Positions 18,260 to 27,096 of a stretch of 33,869 nucleotides of DNA are shown in pieces. Origin of the DNA: an uncultured Bacteroidota bacterium. GTDB lineage: Bacteria; Bacteroidota; Bacteroidia; Flavobacteriales; Flavobacteriaceae. Made by a program: the position numbers and the translations under genes. The notes beneath the pieces are model-generated. The model saw only the letters and a list, made by a program, of their open reading frames with translations. It was not told where the DNA came from and did no database searches. The DNA lies in NCBI GenBank assembly GCA_902593075.1, contig CACJHA010000015.1:1-33869 (forward strand). Reading direction: 5' to 3'. How positions within the stretch are numbered: the first letter of the stretch is position 1; every line of letters begins with the position of its first letter.

Positions 18260-20368
18260 ATGGATAGATATATTTTGCTCCCATTGATTTCCTTTTTATT
18301 ACTCACTTCGTGTAAAAACAATAATTTAACATACCCTAAGACGGATATAATTCCCGTAACTGAAAATTACTATGGAGAAGAAATTTCAGATAATTATAGA
18401 TGGCTAGAAGATGATATGAGTGATAAAACAAAAGATTGGGTTGAAAGACAAAACAACACCACCTTCACATATCTTAATCAAATAAAATTTAGGGAAGATT
18501 TAAAGCAAAGATTTGAGAAAATATGGAACTACGAGAAACTATCTTCTCCTTTTTTCGAAGGTGATTATATTTACTATTATAGAAATAACGGCCTTCAAAA
18601 TCAATATGTTTTATACAGGAAAAAAGATGGCGCTGAGGAGGTTTTCTTAGACCCAAATAAATTTTCCGATGATGGAACAATTTCTCTATCTGGACTTAGT
18701 TTTTCTAAAGACGGAAACATAGTTTGTTATTCAATAAGTGATGGGGGTAGTGATTGGAGAAAGATGATTGTAATGGATGCTGAGTCGAAAAAAATTATTG
18801 AAGACACCCTAGTAGATATAAAATTCAGTGGCATTAGTTGGAAAGGAAATGAAGGTTTCTTTTATTCAAGCTATGATAGACCAAAAAAGAGTGAGTTAAG
18901 TGACAAAACCGATCAACACAAACTTTATTATCACAAATTGGGAACAAAACAAAAAGATGATAAAATTATTTTTGGTGAAAATAAAAATGAGAAACACCGA
19001 TATGTGGGTGCCTCTGTTACAGAGGACGGCAAATATTTAATAATTGAGGCTTCAAAATTTACCAAGGGAAATATAAGTTTTTTAAAATCATTAGGAAGTA
19101 ATGACTCACCATTGATACCAATTGATGAGGACTATAGTACGGATAGCTATCTTGTTCACAGTGAAAAAGATCGATTGTTTTTTGTTACAAATAAGAATGC
19201 TCCTAATAATAAAGTTGTGTCAACAAAAGTTAAAAGTCCCAACGAGAAATTTTGGAAAGATTTTATTCCAGAAGGAGAGAGTGTACTAATTATATCCTAC
19301 TCAGCAGGTTATTTTTTTGCTAAATATATTGTTGATGTAAAATCCAAAATCATAAAGTTTGATTTGGATGGGGAAAACTTGGGTGAAATTAAACTTCCAA
19401 GCATAGGGACTGCTAGAGGATTTAGCGGTAAAAAAGATGACAAAGAGGTCTACTTTACATTCACTAACTATAATTCTCCAAGCATAATTTATTCACTTAA
19501 TCCTAAAAATAATAATACTCAAATCTATTGGAAGCCAGATATAAATTTTGATCCAGAAAAATATATTTCAAAACAAGTTTTTTATGCTTCAAAGGATGGA
19601 ACAAAAATACCTATGACAATAACTCACAAAAAGGGCATTGAGTATAACGGAAACAACCCTACCATTCTTTATGCGTATGGGGGATTCAATATTAGTATAT
19701 TACCATCATTTAGTATTTCTAATGCCATATGGATGGAATTAGGTGGAATTTATGCTGTCCCAAACCTTAGAGGTGGTGGAGAATATGGTAAAAATTGGCA
19801 TCTCCAAGGTGTAAAAATGAATAAACAAAATGTGTTTGATGATTTTATTGCAGCTGCAGAATATTTAATTTCTAAAAAAATCACAACTTCAGATTATTTA
19901 GCAATTCGTGGTGGTTCAAATGGTGGTTTGCTAGTTGGCGCTACCATAACTCAGCGCCCTGAATTAATGAAGGTGGCTATCCCAGCTGTAGGAGTTTTAG
20001 ATATGTTGAGATATCATAAATTTACCGCTGGTGCGGGATGGGCCTATGATTACGGAACATCTGAAGAGTCGGAGGAAATGTATAAGTATTTAAAAAGATA
20101 TTCACCCGTTCACAATGTGAAAGAAAACACCAATTACCCTGCAACGTTGGTTACTACTGCTGACCACGATGACAGAGTTGTACCTGCTCATTCATACAAG
20201 TTTATATCTGAACTCCAAAAAAAGCATATTGGTAATTCCCCTGTTTTAATTAGGATTGAAAATAGGGCTGGACATGGAGCAGGAACACCTGTTAGCAAGC
20301 GGATAGATCAGTATGCTGATATTTTTGGATTTATTTTATACAATATGGGATACCAAACTCTTCCTTAG
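18260..20368 (+). CDS. Prolyl oligopeptidase family serine peptidase (S9A), lipoprotein
   Basis: This is a 702-aa S9A peptidase that cleaves short peptides after proline. A signal peptide ends in the lipobox LLTSC (Cys18), placing it in the periplasm or outer membrane. The N-terminal segment has the family entry motif (YGEEISDNYRWLEDDMSD), the middle is a seven-bladed propeller that gates substrate size, and the C-terminal hydrolase has the nucleophile elbow RGGSNGG, the acid in TTADHDDRVVPAHSYKF and the histidine in NRAGHGAG. The length and all catalytic residues are normal for the family. It is likely cotranscribed with the esterase upstream and the fructosamine kinase downstream (7 bp after its stop). 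Confidence 0.95.
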   Translation: MDRYILLPLISFLLLTSCKNNNLTYPKTDIIPVTENYYGEEISDNYRWLEDDMSDKTKDWVERQNNTTFTYLNQIKFREDLKQRFEKIWNYEKLSSPFFEGDYIYYYRNNGLQNQYVLYRKKDGAEEVFLDPNKFSDDGTISLSGLSFSKDGNIVCYSISDGGSDWRKMIVMDAESKKIIEDTLVDIKFSGISWKGNEGFFYSSYDRPKKSELSDKTDQHKLYYHKLGTKQKDDKIIFGENKNEKHRYVGASVTEDGKYLIIEASKFTKGNISFLKSLGSNDSPLIPIDEDYSTDSYLVHSEKDRLFFVTNKNAPNNKVVSTKVKSPNEKFWKDFIPEGESVLIISYSAGYFFAKYIVDVKSKIIKFDLDGENLGEIKLPSIGTARGFSGKKDDKEVYFTFTNYNSPSIIYSLNPKNNNTQIYWKPDINFDPEKYISKQVFYASKDGTKIPMTITHKKGIEYNGNNPTILYAYGGFNISILPSFSISNAIWMELGGIYAVPNLRGGGEYGKNWHLQGVKMNKQNVFDDFIAAAEYLISKKITTSDYLAIRGGSNGGLLVGATITQRPELMKVAIPAVGVLDMLRYHKFTAGAGWAYDYGTSEESEEMYKYLKRYSPVHNVKENTNYPATLVTTADHDDRVVPAHSYKFISELQKKHIGNSPVLIRIENRAGHGAGTPVSKRIDQYADIFGFILYNMGYQTLP

Positions 20369-20375
20369 TTTTTAT

Positions 20376-21233
20376 ATGAATCATATAGAAACTGCTAAAA
20401 AATTAATTAGAGAAGAATTAAATTCCAACATAAAAAAATTAAATCAACTAGGAGGAGGTAGTATAAATTCTGTCTTCTTATGTGAACTTGAAAACTCCAA
20501 GGTCGTTCTTAAAGTTAATAATTCGCTAAAATTCCCAGGAATGTTTGAGAATGAGAAAAGAGGATTATTACAATTAAATAAGTCTGGAGTTAAAACACCA
20601 AAGGTAATTTTCCTACGAGTAAAAGATAACCTAGCCTTTTTAGCTTTAGAATATATTCCAAATGGGAACTGTGGAAATTGGGAACTCTTTGGAGAAAAAT
20701 TAGCTATTCTTCACTCAAATAAAAATGAATTTTTCGGTCTTGATTATGACAATTATATTGGTTCATTGGAACAAATAAATAAGAATGAAGATGATTGGAA
20801 AGATTTCTATTCAAATCAAAGAATTCTTCATCTTACAAAATTAGCATTTAATAGAGAATTGCTAAGTAAAACCGATTTAAAACAATTAGAAGAACTATGC
20901 TTAAAATTGGATACGTATATACCTTTTACAGAACCATCATTGATCCATGGAGATCTATGGTCAGGGAATTTGATTTTTAACAGTGAAGGGGAGCCTGTCT
21001 TTATTGATCCTGCTATTTATTATGGGCATCCAGAAATGGATTGGGCTATGCTTTCTTTATTTGGGAGTTATCCAGAGGTGGCGATGAAAAGTTACTGTAA
21101 TATTATTCCTATAGAAAGTAATTATTTTGAAAGAGAAAAAATATATCAATTATACCCTCTTTTAGTTCATCTTATTTTATTTGGTAAAAGTTACTACAGA
21201 AATATTTCTGAGATCTTAAATTTTTACAGTTGA
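20376..21233 (+). CDS. Fructosamine kinase family protein
   Basis: This is a cytoplasmic kinase-like protein of about 285 aa. The track ORF begins at 20313 inside the previous gene; the better start is the ATG at 20376 (MNHIETAKKLI), 7 bp after the upstream stop. Family marks are the glycine-rich LGGGSINSVF, the lysine in VVLKVN, the catalytic loop SLIHGDLWSGNLIF and the metal-binding FIDPAIYYGHPEMDWAM. Members phosphorylate ketoamine (Amadori) adducts or ribulosamine/erythrulosamine on proteins and amino acids, leading to deglycation. Placement behind a peptidase could mean repair or use of glycated peptides, which is an inference. Confidence 0.9.
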   Translation: MNHIETAKKLIREELNSNIKKLNQLGGGSINSVFLCELENSKVVLKVNNSLKFPGMFENEKRGLLQLNKSGVKTPKVIFLRVKDNLAFLALEYIPNGNCGNWELFGEKLAILHSNKNEFFGLDYDNYIGSLEQINKNEDDWKDFYSNQRILHLTKLAFNRELLSKTDLKQLEELCLKLDTYIPFTEPSLIHGDLWSGNLIFNSEGEPVFIDPAIYYGHPEMDWAMLSLFGSYPEVAMKSYCNIIPIESNYFEREKIYQLYPLLVHLILFGKSYYRNISEILNFYS

Positions 21234-21295
21234 TTTAATATTTTAATTAGAATAGTCAGAAATTTAAAAGTTATATTTATAATAACATATTTAGA

Positions 21296-21502
21296 ATGGC
21301 CAAACAGATAATTTTAATTGGATTTTTTTTGGTTATTGTGGGGGGTGTTTTTTTAATCATTGAAAAAAATGGGGTCAATTACAATAATCCGTTAGATTTT
21401 AAATTTGAAAAAGGGAATACAAAATTTTATTTCCCGCTAGGATCATCAATTTTAATAAGTGTTGTTCTCTCTTTAATTTTTTATTTTTTTAGAAAAATTT
21501 AA
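21296..21502 (+). CDS. DUF2905 family small membrane protein
   Basis: This 68-aa protein has two transmembrane segments (ILIGFFLVIVGGVFLII and FPLGSSILISVVLSLIFYFF) flanking a short polar loop. The loop-to-TM2 stretch (FKFEKGNTKFYFPLGSSILISV) matches the DUF2905 pattern, where a 'ERGNFSFYFPL' type motif is characteristic. The function of the family is unknown. It overlaps the next tiny gene by 1 bp (TAATG), so translation is coupled. Confidence 0.8.
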   Translation: MAKQIILIGFFLVIVGGVFLIIEKNGVNYNNPLDFKFEKGNTKFYFPLGSSILISVVLSLIFYFFRKI

Positions 21503-21648
21503 TGAAATATTTTGTTAGAAATTTTGGGCTTTTTATTATTGGGTTGGGCATTACTTTAAGCGTTTTTGAATTTTTATTAGAAAACAGCGGGGTTGTTTTA
21601 ATTTTTGGAATAATTATATTTGCTGCTTCCTACTTTATTAAAAATTGA
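21502..21648 (+). CDS. 48-aa membrane protein (absent from the ORF track)
   Basis: An ATG overlapping the DUF2905 stop (TAATG) opens a 48-codon frame, MKYFVRNFGLFIIGLG to IFAASYFIKN, with two hydrophobic stretches separated by FEFLLENSG. The TAATG overlap and the next start 3 bp after its stop indicate an expressed member of a small operon. I do not recognise a family. Confidence 0.6.
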   Translation: MKYFVRNFGLFIIGLGITLSVFEFLLENSGVVLIFGIIIFAASYFIKN

Positions 21649-21651
21649 ATA

Positions 21652-21909
21652 GTGTTTTCTAAAAAGGTTATTCTTATAATTTTATTTATTTGGAGTTTAC
21701 CAAGTTTTTACTTTCGAAGTAAATTCAGAAAAATCGTTTATCAAACAGATGACTGGAAAATTAACATCAAGCCTCTTTTTATAAAAGAGTTAAAAGGATT
21801 GTTTTTTAAACTATATCCTAATGATGAAGTATATTTAAAAGTTAGAAGGAATTACATCATCTATTTAGTTATTTATTTTGGGTTATTTATTTTCTATTTA
21901 AAATCATAA
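21652..21909 (+). CDS. 85-aa hypothetical membrane protein
   Basis: A GTG start 3 bp after the preceding stop encodes a small protein with a hydrophobic N-terminal segment (VILIILFIWSLPSFYF), a polar middle (RKIVYQTDDWKINIKPLFIKELKGLFFKLYP) and a C-terminal membrane segment (YIIYLVIYFGLFIFYL). Both ends would thus be membrane-inserted with a short soluble loop. No family is recognised. The tight spacing with the two upstream small genes supports a real gene. Confidence 0.6.
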   Translation: MFSKKVILIILFIWSLPSFYFRSKFRKIVYQTDDWKINIKPLFIKELKGLFFKLYPNDEVYLKVRRNYIIYLVIYFGLFIFYLKS

Positions 21910-21925
21910 CTTTAAAAAAAATGTT

Positions 21926-23179
21926 ATGAATAAAAGAGAATTTATTCAAAAATTTGGTTTTCTAGGTTTAGCAACATATACTCTACCAGATGATATTATT
22001 TACAGTAAGAATAAATTCGATTTACCTGCTTATAAGACAGAATATGATTTGTGGGAAATCGTTAGAAGTCATTACTCCCTAAAACCAGATTATATAAATT
22101 TAGAAAACGGATACTATAATATCATTCCCAATCCAACTCTCTATAAATACATTGAACATGTTAAAACTATAAATTTTGAAGGTTCCTATTATATGAGAAA
22201 TAGTCTTGAAGATGATAATCTAAAACTTAGAAAAAGGATTTCAGATTGGTTGTCGTGTGATAAAGAAAATGTTATAATTACTAGAAATACAACTGAGTCA
22301 TTGGATTTAATAATAGGAGGTTATCCCTGGGAAAAAGGAGACGAGGCAATTTATGCAAAGCAGGACTATGGTTCAATGAAATTGATGTTTGAACAGGTTT
22401 CTAAAAAATATAACATCAAGACCAAAGTGATTTCAATCCCTAATCATCCATCATCAGATGAGGAAATTGTTCATCTATATGAAAGCCAAATTTCAAAAAA
22501 AACTAAATTAATCATGGTCTGTCATATGATCAACATAACTGGCCAAGTACTTCCTATAAAAAAAATTTGTGAGATGGCTCACAGCTATGGTGTTGAGGTA
22601 ATGGTAGATGGTGCTCACTGTATTGGGCATTTTGATTTTTCTATTGAAGATCTGAATTGTGATTATTATGGTTCAAGTCTGCATAAGTGGTTGTCCGCTC
22701 CACTAGGCGCAGGATTACTTTATATTAAAGAAAAACATATTTCAAAAATTTGGCCTTTGCTTGCCGGGCATTCAAGTGATTTCAATGGGATAAAAAGATT
22801 AAATCATTTGGGAACCAATCCTGTTCACATACATTTAGCAATAAACAATGCTCTTGATTACATCGATTGGATAGGAATCAAAAGAAAAGAAAAAAGACTC
22901 AAAGAACTACAAAACCATTGGCTTCAAAATTTGAAAAATGTTTCAAATGTTGAAATAAATACTCCCTTATCATTTTCAAAAAGCTTTGGTATTGGCAACA
23001 TAGGAATTAAAGATATGTCTCCCAAAATTATGGCTGAACAACTTTTAAAAAAGTTTAACATCTTTACTGTTGCTATCGACTATGCAAACGTAAAAGGCTG
23101 TAGGATTACTCCAAACATTTATAATTCGATCGATGAGATTGAAATTTTTATTGACGCCGTAAGAAAATTAGCTTCTTGA
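21926..23179 (+). CDS. Class V aminotransferase fold PLP enzyme with Tat-like leader
   Basis: This is a 417-aa fold-type I PLP enzyme of the class V / isopenicillin N epimerase-like group. The PLP-lysine is Lys254 in YGSSLHKWLSAPLGAG, and the cofactor-binding aspartate is Asp228 in VMVDGAHCIGH. NTTESLDLI is the phosphate-binding region. The N-terminus, MNKREFIQKFGFLGLATYTLP, resembles a twin-arginine leader with KR in place of RR, so export folded with cofactor is plausible. The reaction is not readable; relatives include epimerases, cysteine desulfurases and C-S lyases. Its stop codon overlaps the TTG start of the next gene (TTGA), so the two are translationally coupled. Confidence 0.87.
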   Translation: MNKREFIQKFGFLGLATYTLPDDIIYSKNKFDLPAYKTEYDLWEIVRSHYSLKPDYINLENGYYNIIPNPTLYKYIEHVKTINFEGSYYMRNSLEDDNLKLRKRISDWLSCDKENVIITRNTTESLDLIIGGYPWEKGDEAIYAKQDYGSMKLMFEQVSKKYNIKTKVISIPNHPSSDEEIVHLYESQISKKTKLIMVCHMINITGQVLPIKKICEMAHSYGVEVMVDGAHCIGHFDFSIEDLNCDYYGSSLHKWLSAPLGAGLLYIKEKHISKIWPLLAGHSSDFNGIKRLNHLGTNPVHIHLAINNALDYIDWIGIKRKEKRLKELQNHWLQNLKNVSNVEINTPLSFSKSFGIGNIGIKDMSPKIMAEQLLKKFNIFTVAIDYANVKGCRITPNIYNSIDEIEIFIDAVRKLAS

Positions 23180-23871
23180 AATTTGTATTTAATTCATATA
23201 GGATCACAATAAATTTTATTTATTTAGTTGTGCTTTTATTTACAAATTTTTCAACTGCTCAAGATGGCGAGCTTTTGATTCAACAGTACCAAAAAAATTC
23301 TATTGATCTTGAGTTTTACAGGAAATTAAATTTTGAATTTTTTATAGAGCCTAATTTGACCAATACGGTTGATAGAGAAACGAAAGGAAAATTAAATTTT
23401 AATTTTGGCTCCAATATACACTATCGTTTTACAAGAAGCTTTGGCTTTTCAACTGGTATTTATATAAATAAAATTAGTTATCAAAATAATTTAGAGACAA
23501 ATAAAAGTATTGACAACTTAAAATTTATTGCCATTCCATTTTTTATTAAACTTTACCCATTAAAAAAAATTAATTTCTTCCTTGGGGGGACATATAACCT
23601 TTATCAAAATGGTTTTAATCAAATAGAGAAAGATGCAGAAAAAGTTGAAATCCTGGATGGAGTTTTTGTTAACTCTTTGGGTGTTTTTACGGGAATAGAA
23701 TACATAATTAAAAAAAGAATATCATTTTCAATTAGTTATAAAATTCAAAAGAGAAACTACAGAAATTATCAGTCAGAGACTCAAAACTTTAATGGGTTTT
23801 ATCTAGGTTTAAATTTTAAAATTTTAAATCCAGAAAAAGCCAAAAACAGATTTAATGGAATTAGCAATTGA
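23176..23871 (+). CDS. Small outer-membrane beta-barrel protein
   Basis: This 231-aa protein has a signal peptide ending NFSTAQ and a body of alternating amphipathic strands rich in aromatic residues (FNFGSNIHYRFTRSFGFSTGIYINKISY ... ISFSISYKIQKRNYRNY). This matches the porin-family/outer-membrane-barrel pattern common in flavobacteria. TTG is the only start that preserves the signal peptide, and it overlaps the stop of the PLP enzyme by 4 bp. Function unknown. Confidence 0.7.
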   Translation: MKFVFNSYRITINFIYLVVLLFTNFSTAQDGELLIQQYQKNSIDLEFYRKLNFEFFIEPNLTNTVDRETKGKLNFNFGSNIHYRFTRSFGFSTGIYINKISYQNNLETNKSIDNLKFIAIPFFIKLYPLKKINFFLGGTYNLYQNGFNQIEKDAEKVEILDGVFVNSLGVFTGIEYIIKKRISFSISYKIQKRNYRNYQSETQNFNGFYLGLNFKILNPEKAKNRFNGISN

Positions 23872-23888
23872 TTCGATTTAAACGATTA

Positions 23889-24818
23889 TTAAAAAAAGTA
23901 AGATACAGATATTTTATTGTAGTGGTGTTGCTCTTTTGGTTGTAAAAAATTATCTGGTGTACGATTTTTGTAAATATAAATGAACTTCCAATTTTTAAAC
24001 TTGTAACTAAATCCCAAATCAAATATTAGCCTTAAAGTTTTTGATTTAGCAGTAAACAATGCCTCTTCTTTTTGTAATCCTTTTCCTGAAAGCATAAAAT
24101 CATGAAAAACAAATGAAGGATTAAGTCCAAAATATATTCCTAATCTGTCAGAATTTACATATAAGGGATTTGAAATTTTATCATTTACGTTTATCCCATA
24201 ATTTAAACCAAAATTAGTTTCAATAGCCATTCTTTGACTACCCAAAATAGCTTTGAATTTTCTATACACAAATATTTTTGGAGTTATTTCGGTTTGAAAA
24301 TAATAGGAAGTAAATATATTTAAATGTAAGGCCTTAGGAATCTGTCCTTCCCAACTGGGTATGTCTGCATTTATAATTTTTTCATGATAAAAGTTTTGCA
24401 TTCTGTCAGCGAATGACCACTCCCCAGTCAAGCCAAATTGAAATCCATATTCGAAAAAACTATTATTTTTTTTCTCTATTTGTAAAACATATTTCAAGAA
24501 TGTCCACCCTCCAAAAGGATAATCATAATTTTTAAAATCTTTAGAATCGGTATCTGATGGAGTATATATTTCTTGACCTAACTCCCAAATTTTAAATTTT
24601 TTTATTGAGTCTTTTTCAACTACTTTACCTATTTCAATAAATATACCGCTAGAGTAATATTCATCTGTGAGGAAGTATAAATCGTTCTCAACATCTAGAT
24701 TTAAATAACTTGATTGAGCAACCGTTAAATTACTTATTAGAAAAATGCATATGCATTTTAAAGAATTAATTATTGACCTTTTAAAAACCAAGATCTTCAA
24801 GATCTTCATCAGTTCCAA
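23889..24818 (-). CDS. LpxR-like (DUF2219) outer-membrane protein, putative lipid A deacylase
   Basis: This is a 309-aa outer-membrane beta-barrel protein with a long basic n-region and a signal ending LTVAQ. The first strand NLDVENDLYFLTDEYYSSG matches the LpxR pattern, in which an Asn-Asp pair and a Thr/Ser contribute to the active site. The segment FYHEKIINADIPSWEGQI aligns with the LpxR 'HKLIG...GW..Q' region carrying the catalytic His. LpxR removes the 3'-acyloxyacyl chain of lipid A; whether this homolog does so is unknown. The start overlaps the end of the PBP1A gene by 38 bp. ATGs at codons 1 and 4 and a TTG at codon 8 are all possible. It is the last gene of the trhO-gldH-pbp1A operon. 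Confidence 0.75.
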   Translation of the reverse strand: MELMKILKILVFKRSIINSLKCICIFLISNLTVAQSSYLNLDVENDLYFLTDEYYSSGIFIEIGKVVEKDSIKKFKIWELGQEIYTPSDTDSKDFKNYDYPFGGWTFLKYVLQIEKKNNSFFEYGFQFGLTGEWSFADRMQNFYHEKIINADIPSWEGQIPKALHLNIFTSYYFQTEITPKIFVYRKFKAILGSQRMAIETNFGLNYGINVNDKISNPLYVNSDRLGIYFGLNPSFVFHDFMLSGKGLQKEEALFTAKSKTLRLIFDLGFSYKFKNWKFIYIYKNRTPDNFLQPKEQHHYNKISVSYFF

Positions 24819-27096
24819 TTAATTTGAACTTATTTGAATCAAATTTATCACAATCTATTGGTATGTTAACTTTCTCAGGTGCTTCAAAATCATCTTGAGA
24901 GATACCCAGATTTTCATTTTCATAAACATCTCTCATGTATAAGGCCCATATTGGGAGAGCCATAGATGCTCCTTGACCAAAAGCAATATCTTCAAAGTGA
25001 ATTGACCTATCTTCGCCCCCTACCCAAACTCCAGTAACTAGGTTAGGTACAATCCCCATAAACCATCCATCTGATTGGTTTTGAGTTGTACCTGTTTTAC
25101 CGGCTATAGGATTTGTGAATTGGTAGGGATAACCCGTTACAATTGTTTTGTATACATAATTGTTTTCCTCAGCCCCACTGTGTCTTAATCTCTGACCCGA
25201 ACCACTTTCTGTAACCCCCTTCATTAAACTCAGGGTTACATAGGCGGTTTCTTCACTTAACACATCTTTTGTCTCGGGGACTACTTCGTAAACGGCCGTG
25301 CCATTTTTATCCTCAATACTTGTAACCATTATAGGTTCGACATAAATTCCTTTATTTACAAATGTTCCATATGCTCCAACCATCTCAAATAAGCTTATAT
25401 CTGGGGAACCTAAAGCGATAGATGGAACCTTAGGCAAGTATGATTTTATTCCCATTTTTCTAGCTAAACCTACAACAGGCTGGGGGCCTACTTTGTCCAT
25501 TAATCTTGCACTAATAGTATTAACTGAATTGGCCAAAGCGTTTTTCAATGTTCTCATTTTCCCATATTTGTCTCCAGAGTTCTTTGGACACCAAGCTTCT
25601 ACGTTACCATGTTTAAAGGGCTCAATACAAAATAGCGCATCAGGAAGAATTTCACATGGAGATAATCGCAATTGGTCAATCGCTGTAGCATACAAAAAGG
25701 GTTTAAAAGTCGACCCAATTTGTCTTCTCCCTTGCTTAACCTGGTCATATTGAAAATGTTTGTAGTTAAAACCTCCAACCCATACTTTTACATGACCAGT
25801 TGATGGCTCCATTGACATCATTGAAGCTCTTAAAAAATGTTTATAATATCTAATAGAATCTAAAGGAGACATTATCGTATCTCTTTCTCCTTTCCAATCA
25901 AATACAGTCATAGGAGTTGGTATTTTAAATGACTCATTTATTTCCTGTTCTGATTTTCCATTTAATTTCATCATCCTCCATCTTTCCGATCTTTTTACTG
26001 ATAGATTAAGCAAAGTGTCAATTTGACCCTCCCTTAAGTCTAGGAAAGGGGCAGTGGGATTTAGCTCATTAGTATTTTGTTTGAAAAATTCTTTTTGCAA
26101 GTTACTCATATGAGTATTAACAGCCATTTCAGCAATTTCTTGAAGTCTAGAATCTATTGTTGTATAAATTTTAAGCCCATCCCTATAAATATCATATTGC
26201 TCGCCATCTTGCTTTGGATTTTCTTTTACCCATTTCTGCATAAAATTTTGAATGTAAGCCCTAAAATATGTAGCAAGTCCCTCTCTATGGGAGTCAGGTG
26301 TAAATTTGATTACTAATGGTAATTGTCTTAAAGAATCCAACTCATTTTTTGATATATGTTCATTTCTATACATTTGATTAAAAACAATATTTCTTCTATC
26401 AGTGGTTAATTTAGGTCTTCTCCTAGGATTGTAAAGTGAAGAGTTTTTAAGCATTCCAACGAGTGTTGCAGATTCTTCTAAAGACAAATCCAATGGTTTT
26501 TTGTTGAAATAAATCTTTGCTGCTGACTCAATTCCGTCAGCTTGATATCCGAAATCGTAAATATTCAAATACATTGCAATTATTTCATTCTTTGTAAATC
26601 TTCTTTCCAGTTTTACCGCAAGGACCCATTCTTTAACTTTTTGTATGATGGCTTGAATTTTATTTCTTGAACGAATACCTACAAATAATTGACGAGCTAA
26701 CTGCTGAGTGATTGTGCTAGCACCCCCTTTTTTTCCTAAATAAAAAATTGCTCTTAAAGTTCCTTTGAAATCAATTCCTGAGTGACTATAAAATCTTTCA
26801 TCTTCAGTGGCAATTAAAGCATCAATAATATTTTTAGGTAGTTGAGAAAAATTAATAGGAGTCCTGTTGTCATTCAAATAAAATTTACCCAAAACAATAC
26901 CATCTGATGAATAAATTGCTGTTGCTAAATTAGTTTTGGGATTTTCTAATTGTTCAATTGATGGCATTTCTCCGAGTTTTCCTGTTGAAGCCGCTATGAA
27001 GACAATTACTAAAAATGATATTGGGATTAAATATAAAATCCACAACAAAGCAACATATACATTATATTTTCTATTCTTTTTTAACTTCTTATTCAT
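24781..27096 (-). CDS. Class A penicillin-binding protein 1A
   Basis: This is a bifunctional peptidoglycan synthase of about 771 aa. After a single N-terminal membrane anchor (YVALLWILYLIPISFLVIVFIA) comes the GT51 glycosyltransferase with EDERFYSHSGIDFKG and GASTITQQLARQLF. The transpeptidase domain has SxxK (STFK), SVN (ANSVNTIS) and KTG (AGKTGTTQNQSDGWF). The ORF track begins 72 bp further upstream; MNKKLKKNRKYNVYV is the natural start because it puts the basic residues just before the anchor and overlaps the gldH stop by only 8 bp. It ends in an acidic tail (TDEDLEDLGF). All catalytic motifs are intact. Confidence 0.95.
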   Translation of the reverse strand: MNKKLKKNRKYNVYVALLWILYLIPISFLVIVFIAASTGKLGEMPSIEQLENPKTNLATAIYSSDGIVLGKFYLNDNRTPINFSQLPKNIIDALIATEDERFYSHSGIDFKGTLRAIFYLGKKGGASTITQQLARQLFVGIRSRNKIQAIIQKVKEWVLAVKLERRFTKNEIIAMYLNIYDFGYQADGIESAAKIYFNKKPLDLSLEESATLVGMLKNSSLYNPRRRPKLTTDRRNIVFNQMYRNEHISKNELDSLRQLPLVIKFTPDSHREGLATYFRAYIQNFMQKWVKENPKQDGEQYDIYRDGLKIYTTIDSRLQEIAEMAVNTHMSNLQKEFFKQNTNELNPTAPFLDLREGQIDTLLNLSVKRSERWRMMKLNGKSEQEINESFKIPTPMTVFDWKGERDTIMSPLDSIRYYKHFLRASMMSMEPSTGHVKVWVGGFNYKHFQYDQVKQGRRQIGSTFKPFLYATAIDQLRLSPCEILPDALFCIEPFKHGNVEAWCPKNSGDKYGKMRTLKNALANSVNTISARLMDKVGPQPVVGLARKMGIKSYLPKVPSIALGSPDISLFEMVGAYGTFVNKGIYVEPIMVTSIEDKNGTAVYEVVPETKDVLSEETAYVTLSLMKGVTESGSGQRLRHSGAEENNYVYKTIVTGYPYQFTNPIAGKTGTTQNQSDGWFMGIVPNLVTGVWVGGEDRSIHFEDIAFGQGASMALPIWALYMRDVYENENLGISQDDFEAPEKVNIPIDCDKFDSNKFKLIGTDEDLEDLGF

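Noticed and set aside
18489-18680. 63-aa minus-strand ORF
   Set aside because: It is antisense inside the prolyl oligopeptidase gene.
24790-24807. Tandem direct repeat AAGATCTTC x2
   Set aside because: It encodes the acidic end of PBP1A (repeat of E-D-L) and is only two copies; a regulatory or recombination role has no support.
25493-26316. Plus-strand ORFs of 86 and 79 aa
   Set aside because: They are antisense inside the PBP1A gene.
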